49,532 nucleotides of DNA from Colwellia sp. (GCA_016765685.1 JAESPR010000021.1:1-49532); one strand, 5' to 3'. Shown: positions 8,473 to 19,800, counted from the first letter of the stretch. The notes: generated by a model not told the origin, from the letters alone. Made by a program: numbers and translations.

Positions 8473-8857
8473 AACAAGACAACAAGGTAAAAGAGTAGAG
8501 CGTGCAGAAGAGAAGAGAGCTACCATTGAAAAAGGTATTCAGGGGGAGTCAGCAGCTCGTTCAAGAAGAGCCGAAGTAAGGAAGCGTTTGACGGCTGTAG
8601 GCCAGATAGAGAACGTAGCAGCACAGACTGGAGGTGCAGGGGGCACAGCAGCCACCCAAAGTATTTCCTCCGTACAGACACAGTCGGCTTCTAATATAGG
8701 AGCTATTAACGCTAGAGTGGCAGGACAAAGAGCCTTGACTGATGCTAATCAAGATATCTTTAAAGCCCAACAGACTTCTAGTACACAACTCGCACTAGGC
8801 GTAGTACAGTCAGGGGCAAGTATTTTCTCAATACCTTCTGCAAGCACAGGAAAATAA
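8414..8857 (+). CDS. Internal virion protein, T7 gp14-like
   Basis: A 147-residue, Ala/Gln/Ser-rich protein. It has an N-terminal hydrophobic segment (MAAVTAAVILIAATAAQA) followed by a long charged helix (residues 20-60) and low-complexity Gly/Thr/Gln segments. T7 gp14 has the same plan: a small internal core protein that is ejected and forms a pore in the outer membrane. It is the first of the internal virion block. GAGG seven bases before the ATG supports this start in spite of the overlap with the preceding gene. Confidence 0.7.
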   Translation: MAAVTAAVILIAATAAQANETRQQGKRVERAEEKRATIEKGIQGESAARSRRAEVRKRLTAVGQIENVAAQTGGAGGTAATQSISSVQTQSASNIGAINARVAGQRALTDANQDIFKAQQTSSTQLALGVVQSGASIFSIPSASTGK

Positions 8858-8858
8858 T

Positions 8859-11800
8859 ATGGCAGATGAACTTAATACTCCTGAACTGTTTGAGGAAGAG
8901 ACTCCTGTTGAGGTAGGGTTTGAACTCTACGAGGAAGAAGCTTTAAAACTCCCTAGTGATAACCGTAGAAAGAATGATGCACTAGACGTATCTATCCAGT
9001 CTTCTGGAGTAGGTGAAGATCCTCGTCCTATCTTTGAAAGCATGATGTCCTCACAGAGCTATGATGCAGATGACAGAGCATCTAGGATATTAGATAACAT
9101 ATCTAACACGGTTACTAGTGAAGAAGAAAGAATACAGAACCAGATGTCAGAAGGCTTCCCTGTAGACCCTCAAGCAGAAGCACAGTTATTCCAGAGTATA
9201 GTTGATACGTCTCAAGGACAGTTGGCAGAGTCTCGCACTTACGTTATGTCTAACCCCTCTTCTAAGTTCTTATCAGAAGATCAGAAGGAAGATGCAGCTT
9301 TCCTTCATTACTTGAAAGGAATGGCTGCTAAGGTTATGGATGAGGCAACTTACTTAGAACTAGCTTCTGACTTTGCCTCTCAGGTATTATTACCTCAAGA
9401 GAACTTCCGTGTACAAGAGATAGCTGAAGTATTAGGTGCAGACTTCAAAGGTATGGATCTAGTTGACACTACTGATTTCTATGGTAGATTGACTAACCAG
9501 ATGCTTTCAGAAGAGCCTGAACAACGTGTTAAGTTGATTGAACACGTAATTAACAGTTGGCCTGAGATTAAAGGTAACAACAGACTTGCTCTAGTCTCTT
9601 TCCTTAACGATATATCCGGTGACTATAACGAAGACATCAAGAGGGCCGAGAACGCCATTGAGAGGCTTGATCAAGCTACCCTAGGCTTTGGCCTGGGTAA
9701 GATCATTAAAGGGGCTCTGAAGGCTTCTAATGGCCTTAGGATGGCATCTAAACTTAACAACCTAGAGGCTGTGTCTGATATTGTAGAGGCAGGGTCTAAA
9801 GGAGAGCTTTCAGATATAGGTGTTACTCCTTTAGATGCAGTAGGTTCTATTGACCCTATGGACAGTGTTAACCAGCTTAATAAAGGAGCTGATAACTCGG
9901 TAGCAGAAGGTATAAGACAGATACAAGGTCAAAACCGTATCTTCTTAGATGAGATTGATGAAGTGAATAACTTCGGATTAGCTCTTAACAGTGTTGAGAA
10001 GAATGCTTCAAGGGAACGTGCTATACACGGTCTAGAAGAGCAGCCTGGTATATCTAATGTTACCGTTACTCCTACTAATGAAAGAGAATTTAAACTATCA
10101 TACGAGATACGTGATGCCCAAGGTAACCTTACAGGTAAGGCTACACAGACAAGGCTATACCTCCAGACAGATGTAGGTGAGTTTATCAGTGATGGTACAG
10201 TAGGGTACACAGGGGTTGACTTAGGGGTTACTAGCCCTAAACTTAGATTCAATGCAGACGGACGTACCTTGGTACAACTACCCGAGCAGATGATCTTACA
10301 GTCGGCTAAGATAAAGAAGTTGTATGACTCCGCTATACGTAACACTTTAGGCCCTTTAAACAGTAAAGAGATGTCTAAGGTTAACGATCTCCTACAGGCT
10401 GGTGACGAGTTCACTGACGACATAGGTAATATGGTAGGTAAGGAGTTTACTTTCGAAGAAGCTGTAGGGTCAGGGCGAGCTACAGCTAAAGAGTTTGAGG
10501 CATACCAAGGTGTTCGTCAAGTTGTAGAGCACATGTATTGGGCTAAGAACAAAGAAGTTATTGATGAGTGGAAAGTTAAAGGGGTTAAGCTGGCAGACTG
10601 GGATGGCGTACGGCTTCCTGTTAAGTCTTATAGAACACCTTCCGATGCTAAGCAAGGGTTTTTGCAGTCCTCTACAAAGAGCCATCATGTAGTTATTGAT
10701 GGAGGTGAGGATGTTAAGCAGATAAAGCCTTATGGAGGCCCAGGAGAGCTTACTGACGACTTCTTAGAAGAGATGTATGCTAAGGGTTACACTCTAAATA
10801 AAGTAGACGGACAGGGCTTGTTTGCTAATGGTAACACTAATGTTGAATGGGCCTTCCTTAAGGGTGACTCTCTAAGAGAACCTAGTGGGATGGTTCTTAA
10901 TAGACGTGAAGGCTATATGCCTAAGATACGTAAAGACGCTCACTACTTCGTAAAGGAGCGTGTAGCAGTCAACATTGGGGGTGCTTCAGTAGAGCAGCTC
11001 AAGACAGTACGTTACTTTGATAATAACATTGATGCTCAGAAGTATCTAGACGATATCGATCCTGACAGAGAGACTTACTCCGTTATAGCGGATAGGGAAC
11101 TTTCTTCTTCAGATCTTAACAACGAATACATAAACGTATCAGGAGGTTTGTTTACAGGATCTCGTAAGAGTACAGATATTCCTTTTGGACTCCCTGGTGA
11201 TGTAGGTGAGCGTGTAGATGCACTAGGAAGTTTACAGAGGTATATATCTAATATAGCTCGTAACATGCCTCTTTCATTATACAGGATCGGTACTCAACAG
11301 AGATGGCTTAACCATGCTAAAGAGTTAGGAGCCCTTCCTGGTGGATATAAAGGAGGTTTCTCTAGAGCAGCAGAGGAGTTGATTGAAACAGACTCGACTA
11401 AGTTCTTGAAAGACAGCCACAATCAGATAGGTTTTATATCAGGTATACCTTCTAAAGCTGAGAAGGAGATGGCTGAAAGGCAGAGAAACTTCAGTAAGTC
11501 TTTAGAGAAGTTTCCTGTGTTTGGTCGTCCTCTAGCTAGACGGTTGAATAATACCTCTATAAACAATATGTCAGGTGCGGCTAGAGGTCTTACCTTCCAT
11601 ATGATGCTAGGAATGTACAACCCTGCTCAGTTTGCTATACAGGCTTCAGGTTCGTTTGTAGCTTTATCTATTAACCCTATACACGGAGCTAAGGCCATAG
11701 GAACGGCTATGGGAGCTTCTATAGCTGACCTTGCCATAGGTACTCCTGCTAAGTTAAAAGCTCTTAAGAAGAGTTTAGGAGACAAGGGGCTATTAGATGT

Positions 11801-13163
11801 AGAGGCATATGATGCTTGGGACAAGAGTGGCATGAGAGAAGCTGTTACACATTCTAACTTAGACTACCACAGTCTATGGAATGATGCTCCTTATGATGCA
11901 GGTATTCTTAGGAAGGTATTAGGTAACGGTGACATGTTCTTCCGACAAGGAGAGCTAGTTAACTCACGTATCTCTTTCTTCACTGCGTTTAATCGATGGA
12001 AAGACCTTAACAAAGGTAAGACTCCTGATGATAATGACCTCTCAGACATTATAGGAAGGGCTGAGGAGTACAGGTTGAATATGAGTAGGGCTAACTCAGC
12101 TAAGTTCCAAACAGGGCTTAGAAGCGTTCCTACACAGTTCCAACAAGTTAACACTAAGTTCTTTGAGAAGCTAGTAGGTAAAGACTTCACTGGTGCTGAG
12201 AAGGCTAGGTTGATAGGGGGTCAGACTGCTTTATTTGGAGCAGCAGGTATTCCTTTAATCGGTGCTTTAGCTCCCCATCTCCTAGATGCTGTAGGTGTAG
12301 ATGCTACTAATACCGATTCAGAAGCACTACAAGCTATGCAGAATGGTGTATTAGGTTGGCTTATACAGGATCAGTTCGATATTAACTCTGTTATTACCGG
12401 ACGTATGACTCTAGGTCAAGACTTCATAGAAAACCTAGTAGCTTCAACTGTAGAGCCTATGGTTCTTTCAGACGTAGCTCTAGGGCCTTTCGGAGAAGTA
12501 TGGGCTAGGACACTAGGTACACAGGGTATAGCTCAGAAGTGGATGACTACGTTCTCAACTATAGCCTATGCAGATGAGGTAGAGATTGAAGATCTTGCAG
12601 CAGTTGGTAAGGTACTGGCTAAGAGTTTAGCTCAGTTCCCTAGCTCCACTGCTAACCTAGTTAAAGCTTACGACATGACCCACAGCAAGTTCTATAAGAA
12701 CCGTAAGGGTAAGGCTATATTTGAATGGGCTGATATGAATACAAGTACTATCGTTGCTCAGTCATTAGGATTTAGTCCTCAAGAAGTAACTGACTGGTAC
12801 GAGCTTAACAACAGGGATGGAGGTATGATTCCTGGCCAGGTTAAGAATGTAGAGGCAGGACGTATAACTTGGCTCATGAACGAGATGGCTAATGAGTCAG
12901 ATGAGACACAACAGCGGTTCTTAGGAATGGCTATAAACTCTATTAAATCTAAGTACGCTAGACAGTCGGACAGGGTAGCTCTAATCAGTCAAGTTAAGGC
13001 TAACCTAAAGAAGCCGGTTAACGCTTGGGACAAACAAATGAGGAAAGCCCTTGAAGACTTCCAATCAGAAGCACAAGAAGGACTAGCGGCTATACATAAT
13101 CATTCTAAATTAAGAACAAGCCCTAAGATTGCCAGAGAGCTTGAGAAGGCAGGAGTTAAATAA
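8859..13163 (+). CDS. Large internal virion/ejection protein
   Basis: A 1434-residue protein, the longest gene here. It is acidic at the N-terminus, largely helical throughout, with a small hydrophobic stretch near residues 1110-1130 (LFGAAGIPLIGALAPHLLDAVG) that could enter a membrane. Size and place after the gp14-like gene fit the T7 gp16-type ejection protein, which leaves the capsid first and helps span the cell envelope. I see no transglycosylase motif in it; the lytic domain is instead in the separate lysozyme gene at 15106. Its TAA overlaps the next ATG by one base. Confidence 0.72.
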   Translation: MADELNTPELFEEETPVEVGFELYEEEALKLPSDNRRKNDALDVSIQSSGVGEDPRPIFESMMSSQSYDADDRASRILDNISNTVTSEEERIQNQMSEGFPVDPQAEAQLFQSIVDTSQGQLAESRTYVMSNPSSKFLSEDQKEDAAFLHYLKGMAAKVMDEATYLELASDFASQVLLPQENFRVQEIAEVLGADFKGMDLVDTTDFYGRLTNQMLSEEPEQRVKLIEHVINSWPEIKGNNRLALVSFLNDISGDYNEDIKRAENAIERLDQATLGFGLGKIIKGALKASNGLRMASKLNNLEAVSDIVEAGSKGELSDIGVTPLDAVGSIDPMDSVNQLNKGADNSVAEGIRQIQGQNRIFLDEIDEVNNFGLALNSVEKNASRERAIHGLEEQPGISNVTVTPTNEREFKLSYEIRDAQGNLTGKATQTRLYLQTDVGEFISDGTVGYTGVDLGVTSPKLRFNADGRTLVQLPEQMILQSAKIKKLYDSAIRNTLGPLNSKEMSKVNDLLQAGDEFTDDIGNMVGKEFTFEEAVGSGRATAKEFEAYQGVRQVVEHMYWAKNKEVIDEWKVKGVKLADWDGVRLPVKSYRTPSDAKQGFLQSSTKSHHVVIDGGEDVKQIKPYGGPGELTDDFLEEMYAKGYTLNKVDGQGLFANGNTNVEWAFLKGDSLREPSGMVLNRREGYMPKIRKDAHYFVKERVAVNIGGASVEQLKTVRYFDNNIDAQKYLDDIDPDRETYSVIADRELSSSDLNNEYINVSGGLFTGSRKSTDIPFGLPGDVGERVDALGSLQRYISNIARNMPLSLYRIGTQQRWLNHAKELGALPGGYKGGFSRAAEELIETDSTKFLKDSHNQIGFISGIPSKAEKEMAERQRNFSKSLEKFPVFGRPLARRLNNTSINNMSGAARGLTFHMMLGMYNPAQFAIQASGSFVALSINPIHGAKAIGTAMGASIADLAIGTPAKLKALKKSLGDKGLLDVEAYDAWDKSGMREAVTHSNLDYHSLWNDAPYDAGILRKVLGNGDMFFRQGELVNSRISFFTAFNRWKDLNKGKTPDDNDLSDIIGRAEEYRLNMSRANSAKFQTGLRSVPTQFQQVNTKFFEKLVGKDFTGAEKARLIGGQTALFGAAGIPLIGALAPHLLDAVGVDATNTDSEALQAMQNGVLGWLIQDQFDINSVITGRMTLGQDFIENLVASTVEPMVLSDVALGPFGEVWARTLGTQGIAQKWMTTFSTIAYADEVEIEDLAAVGKVLAKSLAQFPSSTANLVKAYDMTHSKFYKNRKGKAIFEWADMNTSTIVAQSLGFSPQEVTDWYELNNRDGGMIPGQVKNVEAGRITWLMNEMANESDETQQRFLGMAINSIKSKYARQSDRVALISQVKANLKKPVNAWDKQMRKALEDFQSEAQEGLAAIHNHSKLRTSPKIARELEKAGVK

Positions 13164-15109
13164 TGGCAGAGTTTAAAAGAGGAGTAGGGGAGCCTAATCT
13201 TAATATCCCAGGAGTCACTGCTAGTAGAGGGTCTAACTCAAGGGCTTCAACAGCTAAGGCTATAGTAGACGTAGGTAAGATTGCCCTCCAAGCAGGAGGG
13301 ACTGCCTTAGCACGTAGTTCAGGAGAGGAGATAGCAGGGTCAGATGAGAATGCTGTATCAGTCAACAAGACCGTTAACCAGCTAGAGTCAGCTCTCTCTT
13401 CTCAGGATGTAGGATTTACAGGGCCCTTAAGCAAGGCTCAGATAGAGGACTTCCGATCTGAAAGGTTTAACGATGTATTAACCAATCAGAAACGTATTAA
13501 GAGTGCTTTAGATCGAGGGTTGATGAGTTCTACAGAGGCTAATGCCCGACTCAATACCTTACGTAATGAAGCTCTTTCTAACCCACTCATCTCTATGTTT
13601 CAGAGTGAGCTGGACGATGCCTTCTTTACATCTACAGGAGGTAGGGCAGGAACAGGAAGTACTTTCTTTGGCCCTACACCAGCAGAGCAAGATGCTGCTG
13701 CTAGACGTAAGGGTGTATTAGAGGCTACTGAGAAGCACGAGGAAGCTCTTACAGAGGTTCAACTCCAGTTTAAGACTAACAGGCAAGGGGCTCAAATAAT
13801 TGTTGAGAGGCAGTCTCAGAGGGTAGAGAAGATTAGTAGGTTAGAGCTTTCCCAGAAGACTCTTAACTACAACTCTCAACAGTCTGCTGCTTTACAACGA
13901 GAGTATATTACACAATCGAGTACTACTGGATTTGGAATTGTCAGTAAGTGGTTAGAGTCAGGAGCCAATGCTAAAGATAAACAGAATGCACAGCTTTCTT
14001 TGAGGGCTAGTTTAGACAATACTCTGAGGAAACTTAGAAAGGCTAGGTTCGGACAAGACGGGGTTACTCCTGTAATCCTTAAGAAGGATGCAGATAAACT
14101 AGAAGCCGATGCTGTTAAGGGTTTTGAAGACCTCATGGGTATGCTAGATGAGCAGTCTAACACTAAACGAATAACAGATGTACTCGCAGAGGGCCAGGCA
14201 GCCTTAAACTTAAGAGGTTTAGCGGTAGATGTAGAAATATTCAATGCAGCACCCGTATACGCGAGACTAGGTACTTCTGCCCCTGAGTTATCAAAGGTTC
14301 TTATAGATAGGTCTTTAGGGTTAAATGACGATGAGTTATTGAATACTTTCACAGCGAATACTAACTCCTCTATAGGTAGGCTTCTTGCTCTTAACATCCG
14401 ACTTAAAACATCGGTACATAAGAGTATGGCTGAGAAGATAACTAACGGAACTCCTTTAGACAGTGATGAATCAGGAGCGTATGCTCTTATGACTATTAGT
14501 AAAGGAGGATCTAATGCTATCATTGATTCAGTCAAGAGGAGTCCTGAAGACACCGTATCTAAGCTACAAGACGCCCCTATAGCCTTAAGAGATATTACAG
14601 ACAGTAGGCAATGGATGTCTAACCTAAAGACCCCTGAGGGTGTTAAGGCTGTCTCAGCTATTATCGAAGGAGCTGCTGCTAGGGCTCAAACCTTTCAGTT
14701 TTCTAATGCAAGGAAGGATAACATTGTAAAGGGACGAGGTAGAGGTGGTAGACCTACTACACGTACTGTCTCTGTACAAGCAGGTGTACCTTCTAAGATA
14801 GAGATTAGTCCTCGTACTAGTGGACGAGTTAGACAGACTACAGGCATTGAAATTAATACTTTCGGTGTACCTGTTACAGATCAGTATAAGAGTTCAATAT
14901 TAAACACCCATAAACTAGGTACGGCACAGCCTACCCTCTGGAATGCGGAGTTCGATACTATTGATGATTGGATTACAAGCTTGTATACACTCGGAGGAGA
15001 AGCTCCACCAAAAGGACTCACAGAGGACGAGGAGACTACGCCTAAAGAAGCGACCTCCAGTACCACTAAGAGGCGAAGGTGGAACATTGCAACAGGAGCT
15101 TTTGAATGA
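13163..15109 (+). CDS. Internal virion protein (gp15-like by position)
   Basis: A 648-residue, mainly helical protein, rich in Ala, Ser, Thr, Arg and Lys, with a coiled-coil-like segment around residues 185-250. It lies between the 1434-residue ejection protein and the virion lysozyme, linked by one-base and four-base (ATGA) overlaps, so the three are translated together. Length and composition match a T7 gp15-type core protein. No catalytic motif is visible. Confidence 0.65.
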   Translation: MAEFKRGVGEPNLNIPGVTASRGSNSRASTAKAIVDVGKIALQAGGTALARSSGEEIAGSDENAVSVNKTVNQLESALSSQDVGFTGPLSKAQIEDFRSERFNDVLTNQKRIKSALDRGLMSSTEANARLNTLRNEALSNPLISMFQSELDDAFFTSTGGRAGTGSTFFGPTPAEQDAAARRKGVLEATEKHEEALTEVQLQFKTNRQGAQIIVERQSQRVEKISRLELSQKTLNYNSQQSAALQREYITQSSTTGFGIVSKWLESGANAKDKQNAQLSLRASLDNTLRKLRKARFGQDGVTPVILKKDADKLEADAVKGFEDLMGMLDEQSNTKRITDVLAEGQAALNLRGLAVDVEIFNAAPVYARLGTSAPELSKVLIDRSLGLNDDELLNTFTANTNSSIGRLLALNIRLKTSVHKSMAEKITNGTPLDSDESGAYALMTISKGGSNAIIDSVKRSPEDTVSKLQDAPIALRDITDSRQWMSNLKTPEGVKAVSAIIEGAAARAQTFQFSNARKDNIVKGRGRGGRPTTRTVSVQAGVPSKIEISPRTSGRVRQTTGIEINTFGVPVTDQYKSSILNTHKLGTAQPTLWNAEFDTIDDWITSLYTLGGEAPPKGLTEDEETTPKEATSSTTKRRRWNIATGAFE

Positions 15110-15900
15110 GTTCCTTTCAAATAGTCCAAGTGGGAGATGAAGAACTAGAGTTTCCCTCGGAGATGAGTGATGAAGATATCAACGAAGTACTTAGTAAGGA
15201 GTTTGGCAGCCCTGCTACTGCTCCTCCCCCTGCTCCTGAGGCAACACCGGAAGTTATAATGCCAACGCCTCCACCCGTAACCCCTCCTCAAGAATCAGAT
15301 GAACCTATACCTGTACCTGAAATTAGTAAGGACGGAGTAGAGGGGGATATACTCTCTGATGAGGGACAAAGAACAAACACTGAAGGACTGGACATATCCT
15401 ATCTAGATACTAATAAGAACCCTACAGGGGGGATAGGTCATCTACTTACGGAGGAGGAGAAAACAAAGTACCCTGAAGGTACAGTTATCCCTAGGAAGGT
15501 AGTAGAGTCTTGGTTCTTAGAGGACGTAGCAGAAGCTAAAGTAGACTCTCAATCATTAATACCTGATGCACCTGAAGAGGTTAAAGAGATCTTTACAAAC
15601 ATGGCGTTCCAATTAGGACGTGACGGTTTAAAAGGTTTTGATAAGACAATCAAACTTATAAAGGGTGAGAGGTATTCAGAAGCTAGTAAGGAGATGTTGA
15701 AGAGTAAGTGGGCTCGTAAAGATTCCCCTGCAAGAGCTAAGAGGCTGTCTAACAGGTTGTTACAGTTTGCTAAGACCGATAAGAACCTGGCAACTATTGA
15801 ACGACAACGTTCTAACTTAAAGCTCTTCTCCGACAACCCTAACTTGACATTTCAGGAGATGGTAGATGGAGGTGTCATAAACCCTGATGAGGATAACTAA
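15106..15900 (+). CDS. Virion-associated T4-lysozyme-like muramidase
   Basis: A 264-residue protein in two parts. Residues 1-35 form a small module (LEFPSEMSDEDINEVLSKEFG) of a kind common in phage structural proteins, followed by a Pro-rich linker (36-75). Residues 80-225 are a T4-lysozyme-type domain: Glu86 in SDEG, Asp101 in YLDTNKNPTGG, Thr107 and GIGH at 109-112 match T4 Glu11, Asp20, Thr26 and GIGHLL. Six extra residues stand between Glu and Asp. Further matches are MAFQLG and ARAKRLSNRL. It cuts the glycan strands of peptidoglycan, most likely during DNA entry given its place among internal virion genes. No other endolysin is visible, so it may also serve in lysis. Confidence 0.82.
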   Translation: MSSFQIVQVGDEELEFPSEMSDEDINEVLSKEFGSPATAPPPAPEATPEVIMPTPPPVTPPQESDEPIPVPEISKDGVEGDILSDEGQRTNTEGLDISYLDTNKNPTGGIGHLLTEEEKTKYPEGTVIPRKVVESWFLEDVAEAKVDSQSLIPDAPEEVKEIFTNMAFQLGRDGLKGFDKTIKLIKGERYSEASKEMLKSKWARKDSPARAKRLSNRLLQFAKTDKNLATIERQRSNLKLFSDNPNLTFQEMVDGGVINPDEDN

Positions 15901-16352
15901 TGGCTACAGCAGAGCAGAAGGCAAGGGCCCTTTCCCTATCTAAGAAGAAGAAAGAGGTCAAGCTTAAGCTAGTACCAGGGGAGAGGGGTCAGGATGGGAG
16001 AGATGGTAGGGACGGGGTAACAACTGTTGTCCATAAGACAGACGTACCTACTGACTCATTCATGACTAAAGAAGAGTTTGAGGAGAAGATTAAGGAACTT
16101 AAGAGGCTAACGTCTCAAGGGCCTTCTTCTCCTTACGTCTCCATCAAGCAGCCTGTACACTATAAGAAGATAACTACTGACTCTTATAGGATTAACAATA
16201 ACGAGTTAAAAGCAGGTATTAATATCTTTGGTATTGACTTCAATGGGGATGTGGAGATCTTCTTACCCCCTCCTAGGAAAGAGCATATCATATATATTAA
16301 TGATGAATCAGGTACAGCAGGTACTAACAACATTACAGTGACCCCACCGTAA
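15900..16352 (+). CDS. Tail-associated protein with short collagen-like segment
   Basis: A 150-residue protein. It has a Lys-rich N-terminus (residues 1-25), a short Gly-X-Y segment (GERGQDGRDGRDG, about 27-39), a charged helix, and a beta-rich C-terminus ending GTNNITVTPP. Similar endings are frequent in small tail or fibre-linker proteins. Its start overlaps the stop of the lysozyme gene by one base. It probably links or trimerises part of the tail; this is inferred from the Gly-X-Y segment and the neighbours. Confidence 0.6.
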   Translation: MATAEQKARALSLSKKKKEVKLKLVPGERGQDGRDGRDGVTTVVHKTDVPTDSFMTKEEFEEKIKELKRLTSQGPSSPYVSIKQPVHYKKITTDSYRINNNELKAGINIFGIDFNGDVEIFLPPPRKEHIIYINDESGTAGTNNITVTPP

Positions 16353-16361
16353 GGAGTTTAA

Positions 16362-16853
16362 ATGCGTGACGCGTTCTTGCTAGAAACTTGTGTAGGTATC
16401 GTTGCGTTTGCTTCGATACCTAAGTGTGGACAACACACCCTCGCTAAATATAAGACCTGCATGGTGTCAGAGCTTAAGGTTCTACAGTTCCCCCTACGTA
16501 TAGCGTTTATTAGGGAGCCTTTCGACCGGTTTCTAAGTGCTTTCCATTTTATTACACAGAACAATTATACATTAGATGGTAAGGTTATTCGTAGTTATGA
16601 GCAGTTTGTTGATATTGCAATAACATCCGGTGATGACCACCTACTACCTCAGTCAATGTTTATTGATAAATATAACACACTTATAAAGTTGGAGAACATG
16701 AGTAGCGTAATTAAATCATTAACAGGTAAAGAGATCACCAAAGAGAATACATCTGTTAGACACGAGTTTGACACAAGTTATATGAAACACGAGGTCATGA
16801 AGAGATACCTCGACGACAGTATAATGTATGAAAATATAGGAGAGGCTGCATAA
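16362..16853 (+). CDS. Sulfotransferase-like protein in the tail module
   Basis: A 163-residue protein. Residues 17-28 (ASIPKCGQHTLA) match the 5'-phosphosulfate-binding loop of PAPS sulfotransferases, whose usual form is PKxGTTSL. Residues 49-61 (FIREPFDRFLSAF) match their 3'-phosphate-binding motif closely (VRDPFxRLxSAF in carbohydrate sulfotransferases). The protein is short for the family (usually 200-350), so it is a minimal or divergent version. AAGGAG precedes the ATG and the gene is tightly packed between tail genes. It could sulfate a host surface glycan or a virion component; nothing shows which. Confidence 0.72.
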   Translation: MRDAFLLETCVGIVAFASIPKCGQHTLAKYKTCMVSELKVLQFPLRIAFIREPFDRFLSAFHFITQNNYTLDGKVIRSYEQFVDIAITSGDDHLLPQSMFIDKYNTLIKLENMSSVIKSLTGKEITKENTSVRHEFDTSYMKHEVMKRYLDDSIMYENIGEAA

Positions 16854-19800
16854 TGGCATATCCAAAAGACGTTTTTATAGCCAGCTCCGGTGGTACCTCT
16901 GTAACCGTAAACTATGCTGCGATAGAAAATGACTTCATGTTCCTTATTCACCAAAAGAAATATGGCAGTGTTTCGGGTACACCTTCCGGCTGGACAGCTT
17001 TGACTTATAACTCAGTAGGTGGTAGCGGGTTCTCAAACAACATTTGGTACAGAAGAGCTACAGGATCAGAGCCCACCAGTGTCACTATAACAAGTACAGG
17101 CAGCGATCAAGACGGGCAGCTTATAGTTTGTAGAGGCGTTCACGTTACAACAGCTTTTGATGTTACAGTGACATCTAGGTCTAGTGCATCAGCTAACAAA
17201 GTTACATCTACAGCTATAACACCAGTAACAGCAAATTCTCTTATATTAAATATCTGCATAAACAACAATGCTCAAATTGTCCCCACGCCAGGGCCAATAA
17301 AGATTGCTAGAAACAATATACTAAGCTATTACACATACGGTGCAGGGGCGAGTGTAGCTGTTCCTGCTCATGACTATTTTTCTACCAGGGATAGTAACAT
17401 AAATCCAGCTCTTGTAACCATTGCCTTAAGAGACAATGGCAGTGACGAGAAAATTGGCTTTGTCGATATATCTAGTCCCCCTGCTGAAGTTGTACACTTA
17501 CTAGGTATTAATGGAGAAACCGGACATCTTACAGGTACGGCACCTCTTAATCTAACTGCAACGATAACGACACTACAAGGAATAGCTACAAGCTTCAAGT
17601 CAAACAGCGGTCAGGAAGAGTTTGAAGACGGAATAACACCAGCAGGATATGAAACAGACTTTACGTCACAAGCCTGTTCTCTAAATGGGTCTAGCACCAA
17701 TGTAACCTATGACTTAGAAAATGAAATAATCTCTCTTTCAGGTAGTGGTGATTCAGTATTGTACGATTCGTATGATGCTCTTTCTAAACATATCGTTCTA
17801 GGGGACGGTACAAACTTCAGGGCTTGGCGAATAGACGCATTGAACACCGTACCTACTGGAAAAGACAACACCTTAATACATGTAATAGAGGTGGATGGAG
17901 GATTCGAGTCAGAGGAGTTTGGAACAGTAACTTCAACTACCCTACAAACTATAGATAATTTTGCATATGGGTGTAGAGGAAATGTAAGTTACGCAAGCCA
18001 GAGCTGGGGATTTCTTTATAAGCTGTCCACCATGATCATTTTAGGTGGTAGTTCTTCCTTCCCGGTAAGTATGAACATAGGTGTTGACTGTGCAAAAACA
18101 TCCTCATTAAGAACTGTTTCCTCACAAAACCAACAATCACAAACACAGTTCTTTTGTGCCCAGAAAGTAAGGGTTGGAAACGGAGTAACGGCAACTACAT
18201 GGGACAGTAAGCAGCACTCACTAGAGTGGCCCAGTATATCAAGCGAAGCAGATAGACGAGTTCAGATACTTGTAAGTGCGGGCCTATTAGGGTTTTCAAT
18301 AGATGCCAGTGCTAATTGTAATATTGATTTCTCCACAACCACCTTCAATATGGGTAACCTACATGTGTGGGAGCTAGTGTCGGGAACAAGTACTTCAGCT
18401 ACCTACAGTGAAGCAGGAGCACTAGTAATCAGTGGTGAGGTGATACTGAGGGATATTGGACGTGCCATTGCAGGTATGACTTTTACCGCTTGTAATGAGA
18501 TTAATAAGAATGATGCGGATTTATCCGGTGGAAATACAATAGATGGGTGTGTAGAAACCAATGCCATCACTGTTACATCTGAAGCATTGTTTGATGAGTT
18601 AGCAAACTGCACCTTCTCAAACAATAACCGGGCTATATTAATAACAGGAAACCAGACAGGTAGCTGGTCAGATCCTAATTTCACAATGTCAGGAAACACG
18701 TTTGATATTGAATATACAGGGACAACGAATTTCAGCATTCAGTCAGCCAACGCTATAACCGTGAATAATGCGTCAAGTGGGGTTTTGACAGTGGTTACCC
18801 CTGTTGAATCGTTCACTATAAATTCCAGCGAATCAGGTTCATTGATTCAGATATTCACAACAGCAACACAGACTGTATTAGCAAGTACTACGGGGACAAC
18901 CCTTAACCATGTCTTCTCCGGCACTGTTGTTGTTGATTACGTTATACAGAAAGCGGGGTTCTTACCTCAGAGGTTTGTAGGTGTAACGCTCACAGATTCA
19001 AGTGTGTCTATTGTATTAGGTTCTGATCCGATATATGAATCAGGTCACGGCCTGACTTATACAACAGACTTAAGTTATAACCGAACTACTTCCCTTCTTA
19101 CCTTGGTAACCCGACAGTCGGGACGTGACTTCTACTCGGCCTTGATTGATGCTTTTATCGCCCAGACAACGTTAAGGAATACTGAATTTAAGTTTCAAGC
19201 CGTTGGGCCTGATTCTATATTCTTCATTAATGATGCAGAAATAATTGATGCTACTAGTGAGGATAATTGGAATGAAGCAGGTATACGTTACTTAGACAAT
19301 ACAGATGTAGTAACTGCTGAGTGGGTAAGTGTGAAATCTTCAGGTATTGTCCCTGGGGGTGCTCTTGGTGAGTACCAACAGACATCAGGAGGTACTACTA
19401 CAGACTTAAGAGCTACAGGAGTAGTGGATCAGATAATACAGGTATTTGGGGATGTAACACATGGTAACTTTGATTTCAGAAGCCACCTAGTAGTTAAGTT
19501 CCAAGTGAACGGATATAGAGAGGTCAGGGCAGATGTATTGGCACTTGCAGGTATAGCTTCTTTAGAGCCTTTCGAGTATTCCATTGCTATGGAGCCTGTA
19601 GCTATTGCGGCTGCTACTGGTGACCCTACTATCTCCATAACAATAACTGATCACGGAGCTTCACCTGTAACCTGGAATACTTTACCCTTCTCTATTACTA
19701 TAGTAGATAATGGAACTAACTCTGGTGAAGACATCCTAAGAGAGCTAAACTATAACCTGTCCTTAGACGCTACGTACGAAGGAAAAGATCCCTTCAACTG

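Noticed and set aside
13876-14553. Minus-strand open frame of 225 codons within the internal virion gene
   Set aside because: It mirrors the real plus-strand gene, has no ribosome site and no neighbours on its strand; frame shadow.
18798-18830. Minus-strand AGGGGTAA inside the tail fibre gene as a fourth ECF-type promoter
   Set aside because: The second block GTCAATATA is missing at the required spacing and the site is inside a coding region.
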